This document shows, piece by piece, positions 16,794 to 29,524 of a DNA stretch of 44,870 nt. How positions within the stretch are numbered: the first letter of the stretch is position 1; each line of letters starts with the position of its first letter. Below the pieces are notes generated by a model that saw only the letters and a program-made list of their open reading frames with translations, had not been told where the DNA came from and made no database searches. Source of the DNA: Acidimicrobiales bacterium (GTDB lineage: Bacteria; Actinomycetota; Acidimicrobiia; Acidimicrobiales; Aldehydirespiratoraceae). The stretch covers positions 1-44,870 of the forward strand of contig JAJCXX010000098.1 in the NCBI GenBank assembly GCA_029263195.1, given 5' to 3'. The position numbers were made by a program, and so were the translations under genes.

Positions 16794-19084
16794 GCGTTGG
16801 CCTCGGCGATCGCCGTCCAGATCTTCTGAGGTGTGATCGGGACATCGATGTGAGTGACTCCCAGCCCCGACAACGCATCGAGCACCGCGCTCTGCACCGC
16901 TGGTGTTCCACCGATCGCTCCGGATTCGCCCACTCCCTTGGCTCCCAGTGGATTGTTGGGGGTGGGGGTCTCCATTGCCACCAACTCGAACGATGGCAAC
17001 TCCGCCATGGAGATGATGCTGTAGTCGGCGAAATTCGAGGTGACCGGATTTCCGTCGGGGTCGTAGGTGACCTCCTCGAGCAACGCCTGCGCCACCCCTT
17101 GGGCGATTCCACCGTGGCGCTGGCCCTCGACGATGATCGGGTTGATGATCGTTCCGGCGTCGTCGCAGGTGATCATGCGCCGCAGTGTGACGCCGCCGGT
17201 CTCGGTGTCGACATCCACCACCGCCACGTGAGCCCCGAACGGATAGGAACAGTTGGCGTTGAAGTCCTTGTCGGCGACCAACGATCCGGCCTCGGCCGCT
17301 GCCGCGACATCAGACCATCCCATCGACACCGACGGTGACCCGGCCACGTGAAACAGGCCCGAGTCGGTATCGAGAACGACATCCTCGGCCGCGGCTTCGA
17401 GCAGGTCGGCGGCGACCTCCCGGGCCTTGTCGACCACTCCGGCGGCCGCTTCGAACACTGCCGACCCGCCGAGTTGGGTCGAACGACTGCCGAACGTCCC
17501 GGTGCCCTGAGCGACCAGATCGGTGTCGCCCTGAATCAACTCGACGTCTTCCACCGGAAGCCCGAGTTGATCGCCGGCGATCATCGCGAAGGTCGTGGCA
17601 TGGCTTTGTCCGTGGGAGAGCGCGCCGGAGTACACCTTGGCCTTGCCGTCCGGAGTGATCTCGACTTTGGCGAACTCGTTGCCGCCGGGAGCGGGCCCGG
17701 CGGTCACCTCGACATAGACGCTCACACCGATGCCCATAGCGATCGGATCCCCGGCATCGCGACGACGATCACGCTCGGCCCTCAGTTCGTCGATGTCGGC
17801 GGCTTCGAGGGCCAGGTCGAGCGCCCTCTCGTAGTCGCCAGTGTCGTATTCGGTGCCGACCGCGGTGGTGGCGGGGAAGGCGTCGGGCTGAATGAGGTTG
17901 CGTCGCCGCACTTCGATCGGATCGAGCCCGACCTCTGCCGCGAACAAGTCCATGCACCGTTCGATACTGAGCGTGGCCTCGGGACGACCGGCTCCCCGGA
18001 AAGCCTCCGATGGCACCGTGTTGGTGACGAACGATCGGGCTCTGGTCTCCACGTGGGGAATGTCGTAGGTGCCCGACACCATCGGCAGCGTGAACAACGG
18101 CAGGAACCCACCAATTCGGGCATAGGCGCCCGAGTCGCTCAGGACATCGATCCGATAGTGGGTGACGTTTCCCGACCGGTCTCCGCCGATCGTGGCGTAG
18201 TGCACATGGCCCCGCCCGTATCCCATGGCAATCATGTTCTCGGTGCGAGTCTCGAACCAGCGAATCGGTCGGCCCGTGATTCGGGATGCCAGGGGCAGAA
18301 CGATCTCTTCGGGGTATGGACTGATCTTCGATCCGAAGCCGCCACCCACGTCGGGGGCCACCAGATGCACCGACCCGGCGTCTAGTTCGTAGGCCGTGGC
18401 GAATCCGTCCCGGGCACCGTGGGCGGCCTGGGTCGACATCCACATGACAAGACGGTCGTCTTCCCAGACGGTTGCAGCAGATCGGACCTCCAGCGGGGCT
18501 GACGACATCCTCTGATGCGACACCCGCTGCGAAACCACTACCTCGCAGCCCTCGAAGAAGGCTTCGTTGGAGAATCCCGTGGACATGCCGAGAGTCGAGA
18601 AATCGATCGCCAGGTTGGTTCCGAGCGACTCGTAGATGACCACTTCGTCGGTCGCGGCCTCTTCCAGATCGACGACGGCGGTCAGGGGTTCGATCTCGAC
18701 GAGCACGGCCTCGGCCGCGTCTTCTCCCTGATATGCCTTCTCGGTGACGACCAGCGCTATCGGCTCGCCCACGAACCGGACGCGTTCGGTGGCCAGCACC
18801 GGGCGATTGAGCATCTCCGGAGGGAACAACGGAACCGGTCCGGGCAAAAGACGGAGAGACTCGGGCAGATCGGCACCGGTGACCACCGCCACCACTCCCG
18901 GCATCGCCATGGCTTCTTCGATCTCGATCGATTCGATCCGGCCGTTGGCCACGGTCGACCGGACGAACGTCGCGTGCAACGCCCCATCAAGGCGTGGATC
19001 AACAAGATCGGCGGTGTACCTGGCGCCTTCAGTGAGGAACTTGGGATCCTCTTTGCGGAGCACCTTCGTGCCGACGATCGTCAT
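16790..19084 (-). CDS. coxL: CoxL-like large subunit, form II-type molybdenum hydroxylase
   Basis: 764 residues. Molybdopterin-binding motifs are visible: DVGGGFGSK near 250, GQSHATTFAMIAGDQLG, GTGTFGSRST and the catalytic Glu in GAKGVGESG near 720. The active-site loop reads SEAFRGAGRPEA near residue 360. That is the form II pattern (A-Y/F-R-GAGR), not the A-Y-x-CSFR loop with the Cu-binding Cys of proven CO dehydrogenases, so CO may not be the substrate. The start is ATG 19084, behind a GGGGGA stretch. It is the first gene of a run with the ABC exporter and coxS-coxM. Confidence 0.93.
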   Translation of the reverse strand: MTIVGTKVLRKEDPKFLTEGARYTADLVDPRLDGALHATFVRSTVANGRIESIEIEEAMAMPGVVAVVTGADLPESLRLLPGPVPLFPPEMLNRPVLATERVRFVGEPIALVVTEKAYQGEDAAEAVLVEIEPLTAVVDLEEAATDEVVIYESLGTNLAIDFSTLGMSTGFSNEAFFEGCEVVVSQRVSHQRMSSAPLEVRSAATVWEDDRLVMWMSTQAAHGARDGFATAYELDAGSVHLVAPDVGGGFGSKISPYPEEIVLPLASRITGRPIRWFETRTENMIAMGYGRGHVHYATIGGDRSGNVTHYRIDVLSDSGAYARIGGFLPLFTLPMVSGTYDIPHVETRARSFVTNTVPSEAFRGAGRPEATLSIERCMDLFAAEVGLDPIEVRRRNLIQPDAFPATTAVGTEYDTGDYERALDLALEAADIDELRAERDRRRDAGDPIAMGIGVSVYVEVTAGPAPGGNEFAKVEITPDGKAKVYSGALSHGQSHATTFAMIAGDQLGLPVEDVELIQGDTDLVAQGTGTFGSRSTQLGGSAVFEAAAGVVDKAREVAADLLEAAAEDVVLDTDSGLFHVAGSPSVSMGWSDVAAAAEAGSLVADKDFNANCSYPFGAHVAVVDVDTETGGVTLRRMITCDDAGTIINPIIVEGQRHGGIAQGVAQALLEEVTYDPDGNPVTSNFADYSIISMAELPSFELVAMETPTPNNPLGAKGVGESGAIGGTPAVQSAVLDALSGLGVTHIDVPITPQKIWTAIAEANA

Positions 19085-19175
19085 CGGATATTTCCCCCAG
19101 AATCGAGTAGGCGGAACTTAGCCTCCGAGTCGACCCGATTGAGAAACCGACGACAACTGTCACATCAGTGGCCGA

Positions 19176-19489
19176 CTACGGCGCTGTGACACAACCTTCC
19201 ACACCCGGCACCGAATAGACCTCGGACCCCGGCTCGACGTACGGACCAAAGCATTTGGCCGCCTTGGCCACACCTTCGGGCCCCAGCCGCAGATCGATCT
19301 CGGTATTGATCAGATCGATCTGGTCGACCAGTTCGTCGCGCTCGATCTGGGCCTCACGTAGTTCGGATCGTTGGTCGAACCAAGTGCCTACAGGAAATGA
19401 AGCCAGACCGACCCCGACCGCCAGCGTGATCACCAGCAAAACGGATCGGACCAAGACGGCCGTACGCGACCGCGAGGGCCGACGGCTCA

Positions 19490-19490
<1 letters not shown>
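19176..19490 (-). CDS. ftsB: FtsB/DivIC-like septum formation protein
   Basis: 104 residues: a short basic N-terminus, one membrane segment (about 10-32, TAVLVRSVLLVITLAVGVGL), a coiled coil (RSELREAQIERDELVDQIDL) and a small extracytoplasmic tail with two Cys (KCFGPYV and GVEGC). Position and topology match the divisome protein that follows eno in actinobacteria. Its ATG overlaps the eno stop by one base (TGATG). The next gene, coxL, starts 91 bp away; in most actinobacteria it would be DUF501. Confidence 0.87.
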
Positions 19491-22263
<2,773 letters not shown>

Positions 22264-22279
22264 GATGGCGGTATCGCTC

Positions 22280-23245
22280 TCAGCCGGCTGGTGTGACGCC
22301 CGACGGAGGCACGATGCCGAGACCTTCGTCCCACTCGCCATACCGCGGATCGACACTCACCGAGCTGGTGATACGAGCGTTGACATCGTTGATGATGTCC
22401 TGGACGACAACATCTCGCTGACCGGTCTGAGCGCCCGTGATCGACGCCTGAAGGGCGGAATCAACGTCGGTCTGGCTCATCTCCGGATGATTCGCGGCGG
22501 ACAGTGGCCCCATCGACCGAACATCGATGACGTGGAAACCGAACTGCGACTCGACCGGTCCGGTGAGACCGGCCGGGGCCACCAGACGGGCTCCTTCGAT
22601 GTACTCGACCACGAACGTGCTCGTGTCGACGCATCCGAGATCGCCGCCACCAGGCCCACTGGGTCCGGTGGACACCTCCGCTGCGAGCGTCGCAAAATCT
22701 TCGCCGTCGGAGAGTCGCTGGCCGACCACCTCGGCATCCTCGACCGAAGCAACCAGAATGTGGCTCGAACAGAGGTACTCGGGAATCGCCGAGTCGACCG
22801 GGAGTTTCGACAGCTCATCCTCGATGAGCGGCTCGGCCGCCAACTGAATGGCACGCTGGCTTACTTGGAGCTGCCCGAACGGCGTCGATAGGTCGATGTC
22901 GGAGGAGGCCTCGAGCTGGTCGACTGCCTGGTCGGTGTCGGCCTGCGTGACCGCATAGCCCTTCGTCTCCAGTTCCTGACCGAGTGCCGTGATGAACACC
23001 CAGTTGCTCAAGAAGTTGGCGGTGGCACCAGCATCCAAGGTCCCGGCTTCGGTCTCGGGTAGCTCCTCCAGAATCGAGTTGAGGTCGGAACGCGACAGGG
23101 ACTCCCCGCCCACCGATACGGCGTCGGCGGAATCGCCGGCGACCGACCCGTCGCCACATGCCGTGGCGATGATCGCGACGACAGCCAGTATCGAAGCCAG
23201 CCTGACCAACGCCAAATGTCCTGATATGCCCTGTTTGGTGCTCAC
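22280..23245 (-). CDS. SurA-like parvulin peptidyl-prolyl isomerase, predicted lipoprotein
   Basis: 321 residues. A type II signal peptide ends in IIATAC, the Cys at about residue 30 being the lipid anchor. A helical chaperone-like region follows. The parvulin domain spans about 158-245 (CSSHILVASVEDAEVVGQRL, GDLGCVDTSTFV, PVESQFGFHVIDV). It probably assists folding of secreted proteins outside the membrane. GTG 23245 overlaps the mfd stop (GTGA), so it is coupled to mfd and followed by mazG. M. tuberculosis has the lipoprotein LpqU near this position, which is not the same protein. Confidence 0.87.
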   Translation of the reverse strand: MSTKQGISGHLALVRLASILAVVAIIATACGDGSVAGDSADAVSVGGESLSRSDLNSILEELPETEAGTLDAGATANFLSNWVFITALGQELETKGYAVTQADTDQAVDQLEASSDIDLSTPFGQLQVSQRAIQLAAEPLIEDELSKLPVDSAIPEYLCSSHILVASVEDAEVVGQRLSDGEDFATLAAEVSTGPSGPGGGDLGCVDTSTFVVEYIEGARLVAPAGLTGPVESQFGFHVIDVRSMGPLSAANHPEMSQTDVDSALQASITGAQTGQRDVVVQDIINDVNARITSSVSVDPRYGEWDEGLGIVPPSGVTPAG

Positions 23246-26200
23246 GAGTCAGGCAGCGTATCGGCCTGATGCCCCTCAGCGGGAACGGGGGCGATGGCGT
23301 CGGGGATCACGTCGGACATGATCGTGACCAACTGCTCGACCGCCGGTCCCTTCTTCTTCATCAGCGGTAGCTGCAGCTCGGAGATTGCCTCCTTGTAGGT
23401 GGGCGAATTTCCGGTCCCACGCGACGAATACAGTCGCTGGAGACGGACCTGCTTCGAGTCGGGGAGCCGCACCGGCGACATCCTCGCGATCTGATCGGGG
23501 CCACCGAAACCGGGGCCCTTGGTGACCGCTATCTCGCGCACCCCCGTGCGCACGCACTCCACGCGGAGGCGCCCCACCGAGAGCAGCGCCTCGGCCGGCG
23601 GCGGCACCGGCCCGAACCGGTCGATCCACTCAGCGCGCACATCGTCGAGCTCCTGCTGAGTTCGGATCGAAGCCAGCCTTCGGTAGGCCTCCAGCCGATT
23701 GGTTTCCTTGATCATGTAGTCGTCGGGGATGTGGGCGTCGGCCGGCACCTCGATGACGATCTCCTCGACCTCGGCGATCGGCTCGCCCTTGAGCTCGGCC
23801 ACAGCGTCGGTCACCATCTGGCAGTAGAGGTCGTAACCCACCGCGGCAATGTGGCCGGTCTGGGAGTTTCCGAGCAGGTTGCCAGCCCCTCTGATTTCGA
23901 GATCGCGCATCGCTATCCGGAAGCCCGATCCGAGCTCCGTCGCCTCACCGATCGTCTTGAGCCTCTCGTAGGCCTCCTCGCTCAGCACCCGATCGGCGGG
24001 GTGGAACAGATAGGCGTAGGCCCGCTGGCCAGCCCGCCCGACCCGGCCCCGTAACTGATGGAGCTGTCCGAGACCGAGCATGTCGGCCCTGTCGACCACC
24101 AAGGTGTTGACCGTGGGCATGTCGATGCCGGACTCGATGATGGTCGTGCACACCAAGACGTCGTACTCGCCCCCCCAGAAATCGATCACGACTCGTTCGA
24201 GCGTTCCCTCGTCCATCTGTCCGTGGGCCACGGCCACCCGAGCCTCAGGAACCAACGACCGCAGGCGCGCGGCAACGTGGTCGATGTCGAGCACCCGGTT
24301 GTGGACGAAGAACATCTGCCCCTCACGCAGAAGCTCGCGGCGAATCGCCTCGGCCACCGCCCGTTCCTCGTACTCCCCCACATAGGTGAGGATCGGCTGC
24401 CGGTCGGCGGGTGGAGTGTTGAGGATCGACATGTCGCGGATGCCGGTGAGGCTCATCTCCATGGTGCGCGGTATCGGAGTCGCGGTGAGCGTCAGCACAT
24501 CGACATCGTGACGGAGTTCCTTGATCTTCTCCTTGTGAGAAACCCCGAATCGCTGTTCCTCGTCAACCACCAGCAGACCGAGGTTCTTGAATCGAACGTC
24601 GGTCGACAACAGGCGATGGGTGCCGATTACGAGATCGACCTCACCGTCGACCAGGCCCTTCACCACCACTTTGGCCTGGGCCGTGGTCAGGAATCTGCTC
24701 AGCACCTCGACCCGGATCGGATATGGAGCGAAGCGATCGCGGAAGGTGGAGTGGTGCTGCTGAGCCAAGAGAGTGGTCGGCACCAGAACAGCGACCTGTT
24801 TCCCCGACTGAATCGCCTTGAACGCGGCCCTCAACGCCACTTCGGTCTTGCCGAATCCGACATCGCCGACCACGAGGCGGTCCATCGGGACCGGCTGCTC
24901 CATGTCGTCTTTGACTTCGGCGATCGCCACCACCTGGTCGACGGTCTCGCGAAACGGGAAGCCGTCCTCGAGTTCGTGCTGCCACGGCGAGTCGGCCTCG
25001 AAGGCGAACCCGGGAGAGCTCACCCGACGCTGGTAGAGAACCACGAGCTCCTGGGCGACCTCTTGTACGGCGGAACGGACCTTGGCCTTGGTCGTGTGCC
25101 AGTCGCTGCCGCCCATCTTCGACAGCGTCGGGGTATCTCCACCCGTGAAATGCCGAATCGATTCGATCTGATCCGATGGCACGTAAAGCCGGTCGGTTCC
25201 GCGGTAGGCGAGCAGCAGATAGTCGCGCTCGTTGCCCCCGATCGAACGCCGGACCATCCCGTCGAACCGTGCCACACCGTGCTGCTGGTGCACCACATAG
25301 GACCCCTCCGCCAAGTCCTCGAAGAACTTCACGTTTTCTCGCCGACGCGACCTCGTTCGGCGATGCGTGCGCCTCCGCCCGGTCAGATCCGCCTCGGAGA
25401 ACACCGCCAGTCGGATCGACGGCATGATCGCGCCGTTCTCGAGTGACGCCGTCACCAAGTGGCCGCCGGGCTGGGTGAGGTCGGCGTCGGTCGACTCGTG
25501 CTTCAACGCCACGCCAGCGTCCGCCAAGAGTGCGGACAGTCGATCGGCGCTCGCTGGAGTATCGGCCGCGACAATCACGCTGTACTGGTCGGACAGCAAC
25601 GAACGAATCTTCTCCGCGGTCGGATCCATGTCGCCGACGACTGGCGCCCAGCCAGATGCTTCGACCTGAGGAGTGGAGGGCCCGTCCGGGGTCCCCAGCA
25701 CCGACCACACCGGCGCATCGGTCTTGGCGAGGAGACGATCGAAGGGAAGATGAAGTTGATGGACGTCATCGGCATCAACGTCCCAGGTGAGCGCGAGTGA
25801 AGCGGCAAGGTCGGCTTCTTCGGCCAGCAGATCGACGGCCCGGTCCCGAATCCGGCGGGGCTCGACCATGACGATCAGCGAATCAGCGCTCATCAGGTCG
25901 GGAAGTGCCACCTCATCGTCGACCAGCCAAGGCAGCCAGGACTCCATACCGTCGAAGAGTTGGCCGTCGCTGATGCGATCCCACTGTTCGCGGCCCCACG
26001 GTTCTTCGGCCACCAACTCGACGGCTCGTTCGCGGGCTCGCTCGTCGGGACGGAACTCGCGACACGGATAGATCTCCACCTCGGAAGCCACGATCGTTGA
26101 TCGTTGATCGGCCACCGAAAACTCGGTGAGGCGCTCCACGTCGTCGCCCCAGAGGTCGATTCGCACCGGCGTATCGGCAGTGCTGGGGAAGACATCGACG

Positions 26201-26751
26201 ATCGAACCTCGCACGGCCACCTCCCCCCGATGCTCGACCTGCAACTCACGTCGGTACCCGAGCCCAACCAGTTCGCTCACCAACTCGACCGGATCGACTA
26301 TGTCGCCCATGCCGATCAGGATTGGATCGACTATCGCATCCGGGTCGATCCGCTGCGCCAACGCACGCGCCGATGCCACGATCATGGCCGGTGAGGTCGC
26401 CGGATCGCGGAGCCGATTGAGAACTCGCAGCCTGCGGCCCATCGTTTCGACTCCGGGGCTCACCCTCTCGAACGGCAACGTCTCCCACGGGGGAAACACC
26501 TCGACTTCATTGACCCCGAGAACCGACGCAGCATCGGAGGCCAGGCGTTCGGCATCATGGTGAGTGGAGGTCGCGACCAACACGGGGCGCCGCTCCGATA
26601 CTCCGGCAAGTCCGGCAAGCATCAGAGCGCGGGCCGTGTCCGGAACGGCGATGGTGGATACACGATGCCCGACCAACGCCAAGAAGGCAGGATCGTCCGA
26701 AAGAAGCGGAAGTAGACCGGACAGGGGGCCCGGGACCGAACGGGAACTCAC
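23242..26751 (-). CDS. mfd: Transcription-repair coupling factor Mfd
   Basis: 1169 residues. UvrB-like modules occupy the N-terminal half, and the RNA-polymerase-interacting domain is near 475-545 ([31 protein letters not shown]). The RecG-like translocase has Walker [16 protein letters not shown] near 630, DEEQ box [15 protein letters not shown] near 730 and [18 protein letters not shown]. The C-terminal TRCF domain starts near 1000. It displaces stalled RNA polymerase and recruits UvrA. GTG 26751 is preceded by GAGG at 5 nt, lying within the pth stop region. Confidence 0.97.
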   Translation of the reverse strand: MSSRSVPGPLSGLLPLLSDDPAFLALVGHRVSTIAVPDTARALMLAGLAGVSERRPVLVATSTHHDAERLASDAASVLGVNEVEVFPPWETLPFERVSPGVETMGRRLRVLNRLRDPATSPAMIVASARALAQRIDPDAIVDPILIGMGDIVDPVELVSELVGLGYRRELQVEHRGEVAVRGSIVDVFPSTADTPVRIDLWGDDVERLTEFSVADQRSTIVASEVEIYPCREFRPDERARERAVELVAEEPWGREQWDRISDGQLFDGMESWLPWLVDDEVALPDLMSADSLIVMVEPRRIRDRAVDLLAEEADLAASLALTWDVDADDVHQLHLPFDRLLAKTDAPVWSVLGTPDGPSTPQVEASGWAPVVGDMDPTAEKIRSLLSDQYSVIVAADTPASADRLSALLADAGVALKHESTDADLTQPGGHLVTASLENGAIMPSIRLAVFSEADLTGRRRTHRRTRSRRRENVKFFEDLAEGSYVVHQQHGVARFDGMVRRSIGGNERDYLLLAYRGTDRLYVPSDQIESIRHFTGGDTPTLSKMGGSDWHTTKAKVRSAVQEVAQELVVLYQRRVSSPGFAFEADSPWQHELEDGFPFRETVDQVVAIAEVKDDMEQPVPMDRLVVGDVGFGKTEVALRAAFKAIQSGKQVAVLVPTTLLAQQHHSTFRDRFAPYPIRVEVLSRFLTTAQAKVVVKGLVDGEVDLVIGTHRLLSTDVRFKNLGLLVVDEEQRFGVSHKEKIKELRHDVDVLTLTATPIPRTMEMSLTGIRDMSILNTPPADRQPILTYVGEYEERAVAEAIRRELLREGQMFFVHNRVLDIDHVAARLRSLVPEARVAVAHGQMDEGTLERVVIDFWGGEYDVLVCTTIIESGIDMPTVNTLVVDRADMLGLGQLHQLRGRVGRAGQRAYAYLFHPADRVLSEEAYERLKTIGEATELGSGFRIAMRDLEIRGAGNLLGNSQTGHIAAVGYDLYCQMVTDAVAELKGEPIAEVEEIVIEVPADAHIPDDYMIKETNRLEAYRRLASIRTQQELDDVRAEWIDRFGPVPPPAEALLSVGRLRVECVRTGVREIAVTKGPGFGGPDQIARMSPVRLPDSKQVRLQRLYSSRGTGNSPTYKEAISELQLPLMKKKGPAVEQLVTIMSDVIPDAIAPVPAEGHQADTLPDS

Positions 26752-26758
26752 TGCGACC

Positions 26759-27373
26759 TCAATCGGAGTTGTATTGGTTCATGGCCGACTCGATACCCCG
26801 CATCAGCACATGCTCGGCCGCCTCAGCCGCGCGAACCACCATCTCGTCGAGAGTCGACCGCTCCGAGCGGCTCGGGCGCCTGAGCAAATAGTCGGCACCG
26901 GTCATGCGAGGCGAGGAGGGCTTGCCCACCCCGATTCTCAACCTGGCGAACTCGGTGGTGTGGAGATGGGCCTTCACCGACTTGAGACCGTTGTTGCCGG
27001 CAAGACCACCGCCGAACTTGAGCTTCATCCGGCCAACCGGCAGATCGAGTTCGTCGTGGACGATCAGAAGTCTCGACAGATCCTCGATTCCGCGGCGGCG
27101 CACGAGCTGTGCGACCGACCGCCCCGACTCGTTCATGAATGTCGCTGGAAAGGCAACAGTTAGACGCGCCTCCCCAAGACGGAACTCATCGACGAGAGCG
27201 TGTTCGCGCTTCGACGGCTTCAACCGGCCCGAGTTTCGCGCCACCAACTCATCGACCACCCAAGCGCCGGCGTTGTGGCGAGTGTTGGCGTACTGCTCGC
27301 CGGGATTACCGAGCCCGACAACGAGCAGGCCAATAGCTGGCTCGGCTGCCCGGGACTCGCCTTGATCACCCAT
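26759..27373 (-). CDS. pth: Peptidyl-tRNA hydrolase
   Basis: 204 residues. VVGLGNPGEQYANTRHNAG holds the substrate Asn and catalytic His, FMNESG the second Asn, VHDELDLPVGRMKLKFGGG the Asp that orients the His, and GLAGNNGLKSV the third Asn. It recycles peptidyl-tRNA. The first 13 residues (MGDQGESRAAEPA) are a short extension on the usual start. It lies between rplY (21 bp upstream) and mfd (7 bp downstream) in one transcriptional direction. Confidence 0.96.
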   Translation of the reverse strand: MGDQGESRAAEPAIGLLVVGLGNPGEQYANTRHNAGAWVVDELVARNSGRLKPSKREHALVDEFRLGEARLTVAFPATFMNESGRSVAQLVRRRGIEDLSRLLIVHDELDLPVGRMKLKFGGGLAGNNGLKSVKAHLHTTEFARLRIGVGKPSSPRMTGADYLLRRPSRSERSTLDEMVVRAAEAAEHVLMRGIESAMNQYNSD

Positions 27374-27394
27374 GGCCGGGATCGAGGATGGCTA

Positions 27395-28048
27395 TCAGGA
27401 TTCCTCTGGTTCCTCGGGTGTCTCTTCTTCGAACTCTTCGGCAGCAGCAGCCTCGGATGCCGCCTTTTCGGCCCGAATGAATTCCTTGGTGGAGCGAGTG
27501 ATGAGGCCAACCGCGAACGCGGTGTCGGGGTCGCCGGCCGGACGAACGCCGGGAGGGAACTCGATCTCGGATACACGCAACGAGTTGCCGACCTCGAGGT
27601 CGGAGATATCGGCGTGCAGCTCCTCGGGAATGGAGTCGGGCTTCGCCAACACCGCAAGATTGTGAATGATCTGGTCGACCATGCCACTCGCCTGCTCGAC
27701 GGCCTTGGCCTCGCCGGTGAGCACCAACCGAACCTCGACCTCGACCTCAGCGTCGGCATCGACGCGGATGAAGTCGACATGGAGAACATCGCGGCGAACA
27801 GGGTGGCGCTGAATCTCCTTGACCAGCGAAAGCTGCTTGGATCCCTCGATCTCCAAGGTGATCAGGGCGTTGAGACCCTGATCGGTGGTGAGGGCCTGAC
27901 GAAGATCGGCCCAAGCGATCGAGACGGTCTGGGACTCTCCGCCCAAGCCATAGACGACAGCCGGGATGGCGCCATCGCGACGTAGTCGTCGGGAGGAGCG
28001 GGTGCCCTCGGCCCGGCCAACTTCGGCCTTCAGCAGCAGTTCTGACAT
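27395..28048 (-). CDS. rplY: 50S ribosomal protein bL25, long (TL5/CTC) form
   Basis: 217 residues. The N-terminal L25 domain binds 5S rRNA (ADVGRAEGTRSSRRLRRDG type start, then DGAIPAVVYGLG). The C-terminal TL5-type beta domain (PDSIPEELHADISDLEVGNS) is followed by a very acidic tail rich in Glu. An AGGAG lies about 10 nt before the ATG at 28048. The 115-bp gap upstream, after prs, contains a -10-like TAGCCT, so rplY-pth-mfd may have its own promoter. Confidence 0.95.
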   Translation of the reverse strand: MSELLLKAEVGRAEGTRSSRRLRRDGAIPAVVYGLGGESQTVSIAWADLRQALTTDQGLNALITLEIEGSKQLSLVKEIQRHPVRRDVLHVDFIRVDADAEVEVEVRLVLTGEAKAVEQASGMVDQIIHNLAVLAKPDSIPEELHADISDLEVGNSLRVSEIEFPPGVRPAGDPDTAFAVGLITRSTKEFIRAEKAASEAAAAEEFEEETPEEPEES

Positions 28049-28163
28049 GATTATTCGGCTCCTGAACAGGGCGCTCTTCGGACAGTTGGCTCGACTTCGA
28101 ACCGGCGGATCAGGCTACCGGCTGGCGATTCGAGAAACACCGAAATCGGCGCCCGCAATCTGA

Positions 28164-29147
28164 TCAGGCGAGGTTGTTACCGCCGAAGATATCGCTCACC
28201 GAGGTGTCCTCGAACACCGCCGAGATCGCCCGAGCGATTATCGGAGCGACCGACAGGACCTTGATCTTGTCGATTTGCTTTTCGGATGGAAGCGGAAGGG
28301 TGTCGGTGCAGATCACGCTCTCGATCGCGGCGTTCTTGAGACGATCGATGGCCGGCCCCGAGAACACCCCATGAGTTGTGGCGACTATCACCCGCTTCGC
28401 CCCCTGTTGGACCAACAGCTCGGCCGCGGCAACGATCGTTCCGCCGGTGTCGATCATGTCGTCGATCAAGACGCAGGTTCGGCCGTCGACCTCGCCGACG
28501 ATTTCCTTCGCCGCCACCATGTTCTTCTGATCCTTGGCGCGACGCTTGTGAACGATCGCCAAGTCGGCGTTGAGCACGCTCGTGTAGCGCTCGGCCACCT
28601 TCACCCGTCCGGCGTCGGGAGAAACGATCACCAGATCCTCGACGTCGATCTCCGATAGATGATCAATGAGAACGGGCATGGCGGTGAGATGGTCGACCGG
28701 GCCGTCGAAGAAGCCCTGAATCTGGCCCGAATGGAGGTCGACCGACACGAGGCGGTTGGCGCCGGCGCGACGGAAGAGGTCGGCCAGCAGACGGGCCGTG
28801 ATCGGCTCCCGGCCCGAGGCTTTGCGGTCCTGTCGGGCGTATCCGTAGAACGGGGCAACAACCGTGATGCGTTTGGCTGATGCCCGCTTGGCCGCATCCA
28901 CCAGGATCAGGTGCTCCATCACCGCGTCGTTGATCGAGTTTCCGTCCCATCTGGTGTGACTCTGGATTATGAAGACGTCGGCTCCTCGGATCGACTCTCC
29001 GTACCGAACGTGAATCTCACCGTTGGCGAACTCGTCGACGTTGGTTTGCCCCAGCGAGACCCCCAGCTCGTGACAGATGTCGGCGGCAAGAGCGGTGGTG
29101 GCCCGCCCCGCAACGACGTAGAGCTTCTTGTGAGTGAGCAGCTGCAT
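28164..29147 (-). CDS. prs: Ribose-phosphate pyrophosphokinase
   Basis: 327 residues. FYGYARQDRKASGREPITA is the flexible catalytic loop, SVDLHSGQIQGFFD the substrate loop and VLIDDMIDTGGTIVAAAELL the PRPP-binding motif. It makes PRPP from ribose 5-phosphate and ATP. I start at ATG 29147 (MQLLTHKKLYVVAGRAT), the family-typical entry; the frame stays open upstream through tRNA-Gln, which is not coding. The tRNA 3' end is 72 bp upstream, so tRNA and prs may share a transcript. glmU, the usual upstream neighbour in mycobacteria, is absent. Confidence 0.96.
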   Translation of the reverse strand: MQLLTHKKLYVVAGRATTALAADICHELGVSLGQTNVDEFANGEIHVRYGESIRGADVFIIQSHTRWDGNSINDAVMEHLILVDAAKRASAKRITVVAPFYGYARQDRKASGREPITARLLADLFRRAGANRLVSVDLHSGQIQGFFDGPVDHLTAMPVLIDHLSEIDVEDLVIVSPDAGRVKVAERYTSVLNADLAIVHKRRAKDQKNMVAAKEIVGEVDGRTCVLIDDMIDTGGTIVAAAELLVQQGAKRVIVATTHGVFSGPAIDRLKNAAIESVICTDTLPLPSEKQIDKIKVLSVAPIIARAISAVFEDTSVSDIFGGNNLA

Positions 29148-29218
29148 GCATGTCCCGTTGGTCGGATTCGGATTCTTGCCCTCACACACGATCATAGATA
29201 TGTGCTTCGGGCGACTCG

Positions 29219-29292
29219 TTGGCCGGGCAGGGCTCGAACCTGCAACATCCGGAGTCAAAGTCCGACGTTCTAACCAATTGAACTACCGGCCA
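29219..29292 (-). tRNA. tRNA-Gln (anticodon UUG)
   Basis: A full cloverleaf on the minus strand: acceptor TGGCCGG (29292-29286) with CCGGCCA (29226-29220), D arm GTTC/GAAC, anticodon loop CTTTGAC (anticodon TTG) on a TCGGA/TCCGG stem with one U-G pair, and T arm GCAGG-TTCGAGC-CCTGC. The U1-A72 first pair is typical of tRNA-Gln. CCA is not encoded. It is located directly upstream of prs. Confidence 0.95.
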
Positions 29293-29420
29293 TCATCGCT
29301 CTGCGATGCCAAGAACCGTACCGCGATACCGCCGCCGCGCACCGACAGAAGACAATGCAGATCAAATCCGTTGTGGCCAGAACGTGGCGGACGGCGATTC
29401 CACGGATAGCGTCACCCGCC

Positions 29421-29513
29421 GTGGGATCACTGATCAAGAAGCGCCGCAAGCGCATGCGTAAGAAGAAGCACAAGAAGATGCTGCGAAGGACGCGCCACCA
29501 GCGCAACAAGTAG
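29421..29513 (+). CDS. Small ribosomal protein bS22 (AURKAIP1/COX24-like)
   Basis: A 30-residue protein, start GTG 29421: MGSLIKKRRKRMRKKKHKK followed by MLRRTRHQRNK. This matches the mycobacterial small-subunit protein bS22 (starts MGSVIKKRRKRMSKKKH) almost residue for residue. It is extremely basic, with no acidic residue. An in-frame ATG at 29355 would add 22 residues, but the family starts at the GSLIKK position. It lies between tRNA-Gln and the convergent ispE stop, 11 bp away. It is easily missed by automated annotation. Confidence 0.9.
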   Translation: MGSLIKKRRKRMRKKKHKKMLRRTRHQRNK

Positions 29514-29524
29514 CCGTCGTCGTC

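Noticed and set aside
17348..18385. Long plus-strand ORF opposite coxL
   Set aside because: Antisense shadow with no recognisable motif.
19158..19191. TGTCACA / TGTGACA inverted pair at the ftsB end
   Set aside because: Seven-base arms separated by 20 bases, partly inside ftsB, with no T-tract and no match to a known operator spacing.
24058..25446. Long plus-strand ORF opposite mfd
   Set aside because: It is the antisense of the mfd coding sequence; residue content is Arg/His/Asp-biased and no domain is visible.
28164..29258. Longer prs start running through tRNA-Gln
   Set aside because: The extra residues translate tRNA sequence; the family start is MQLLTHKKLY at 29147.
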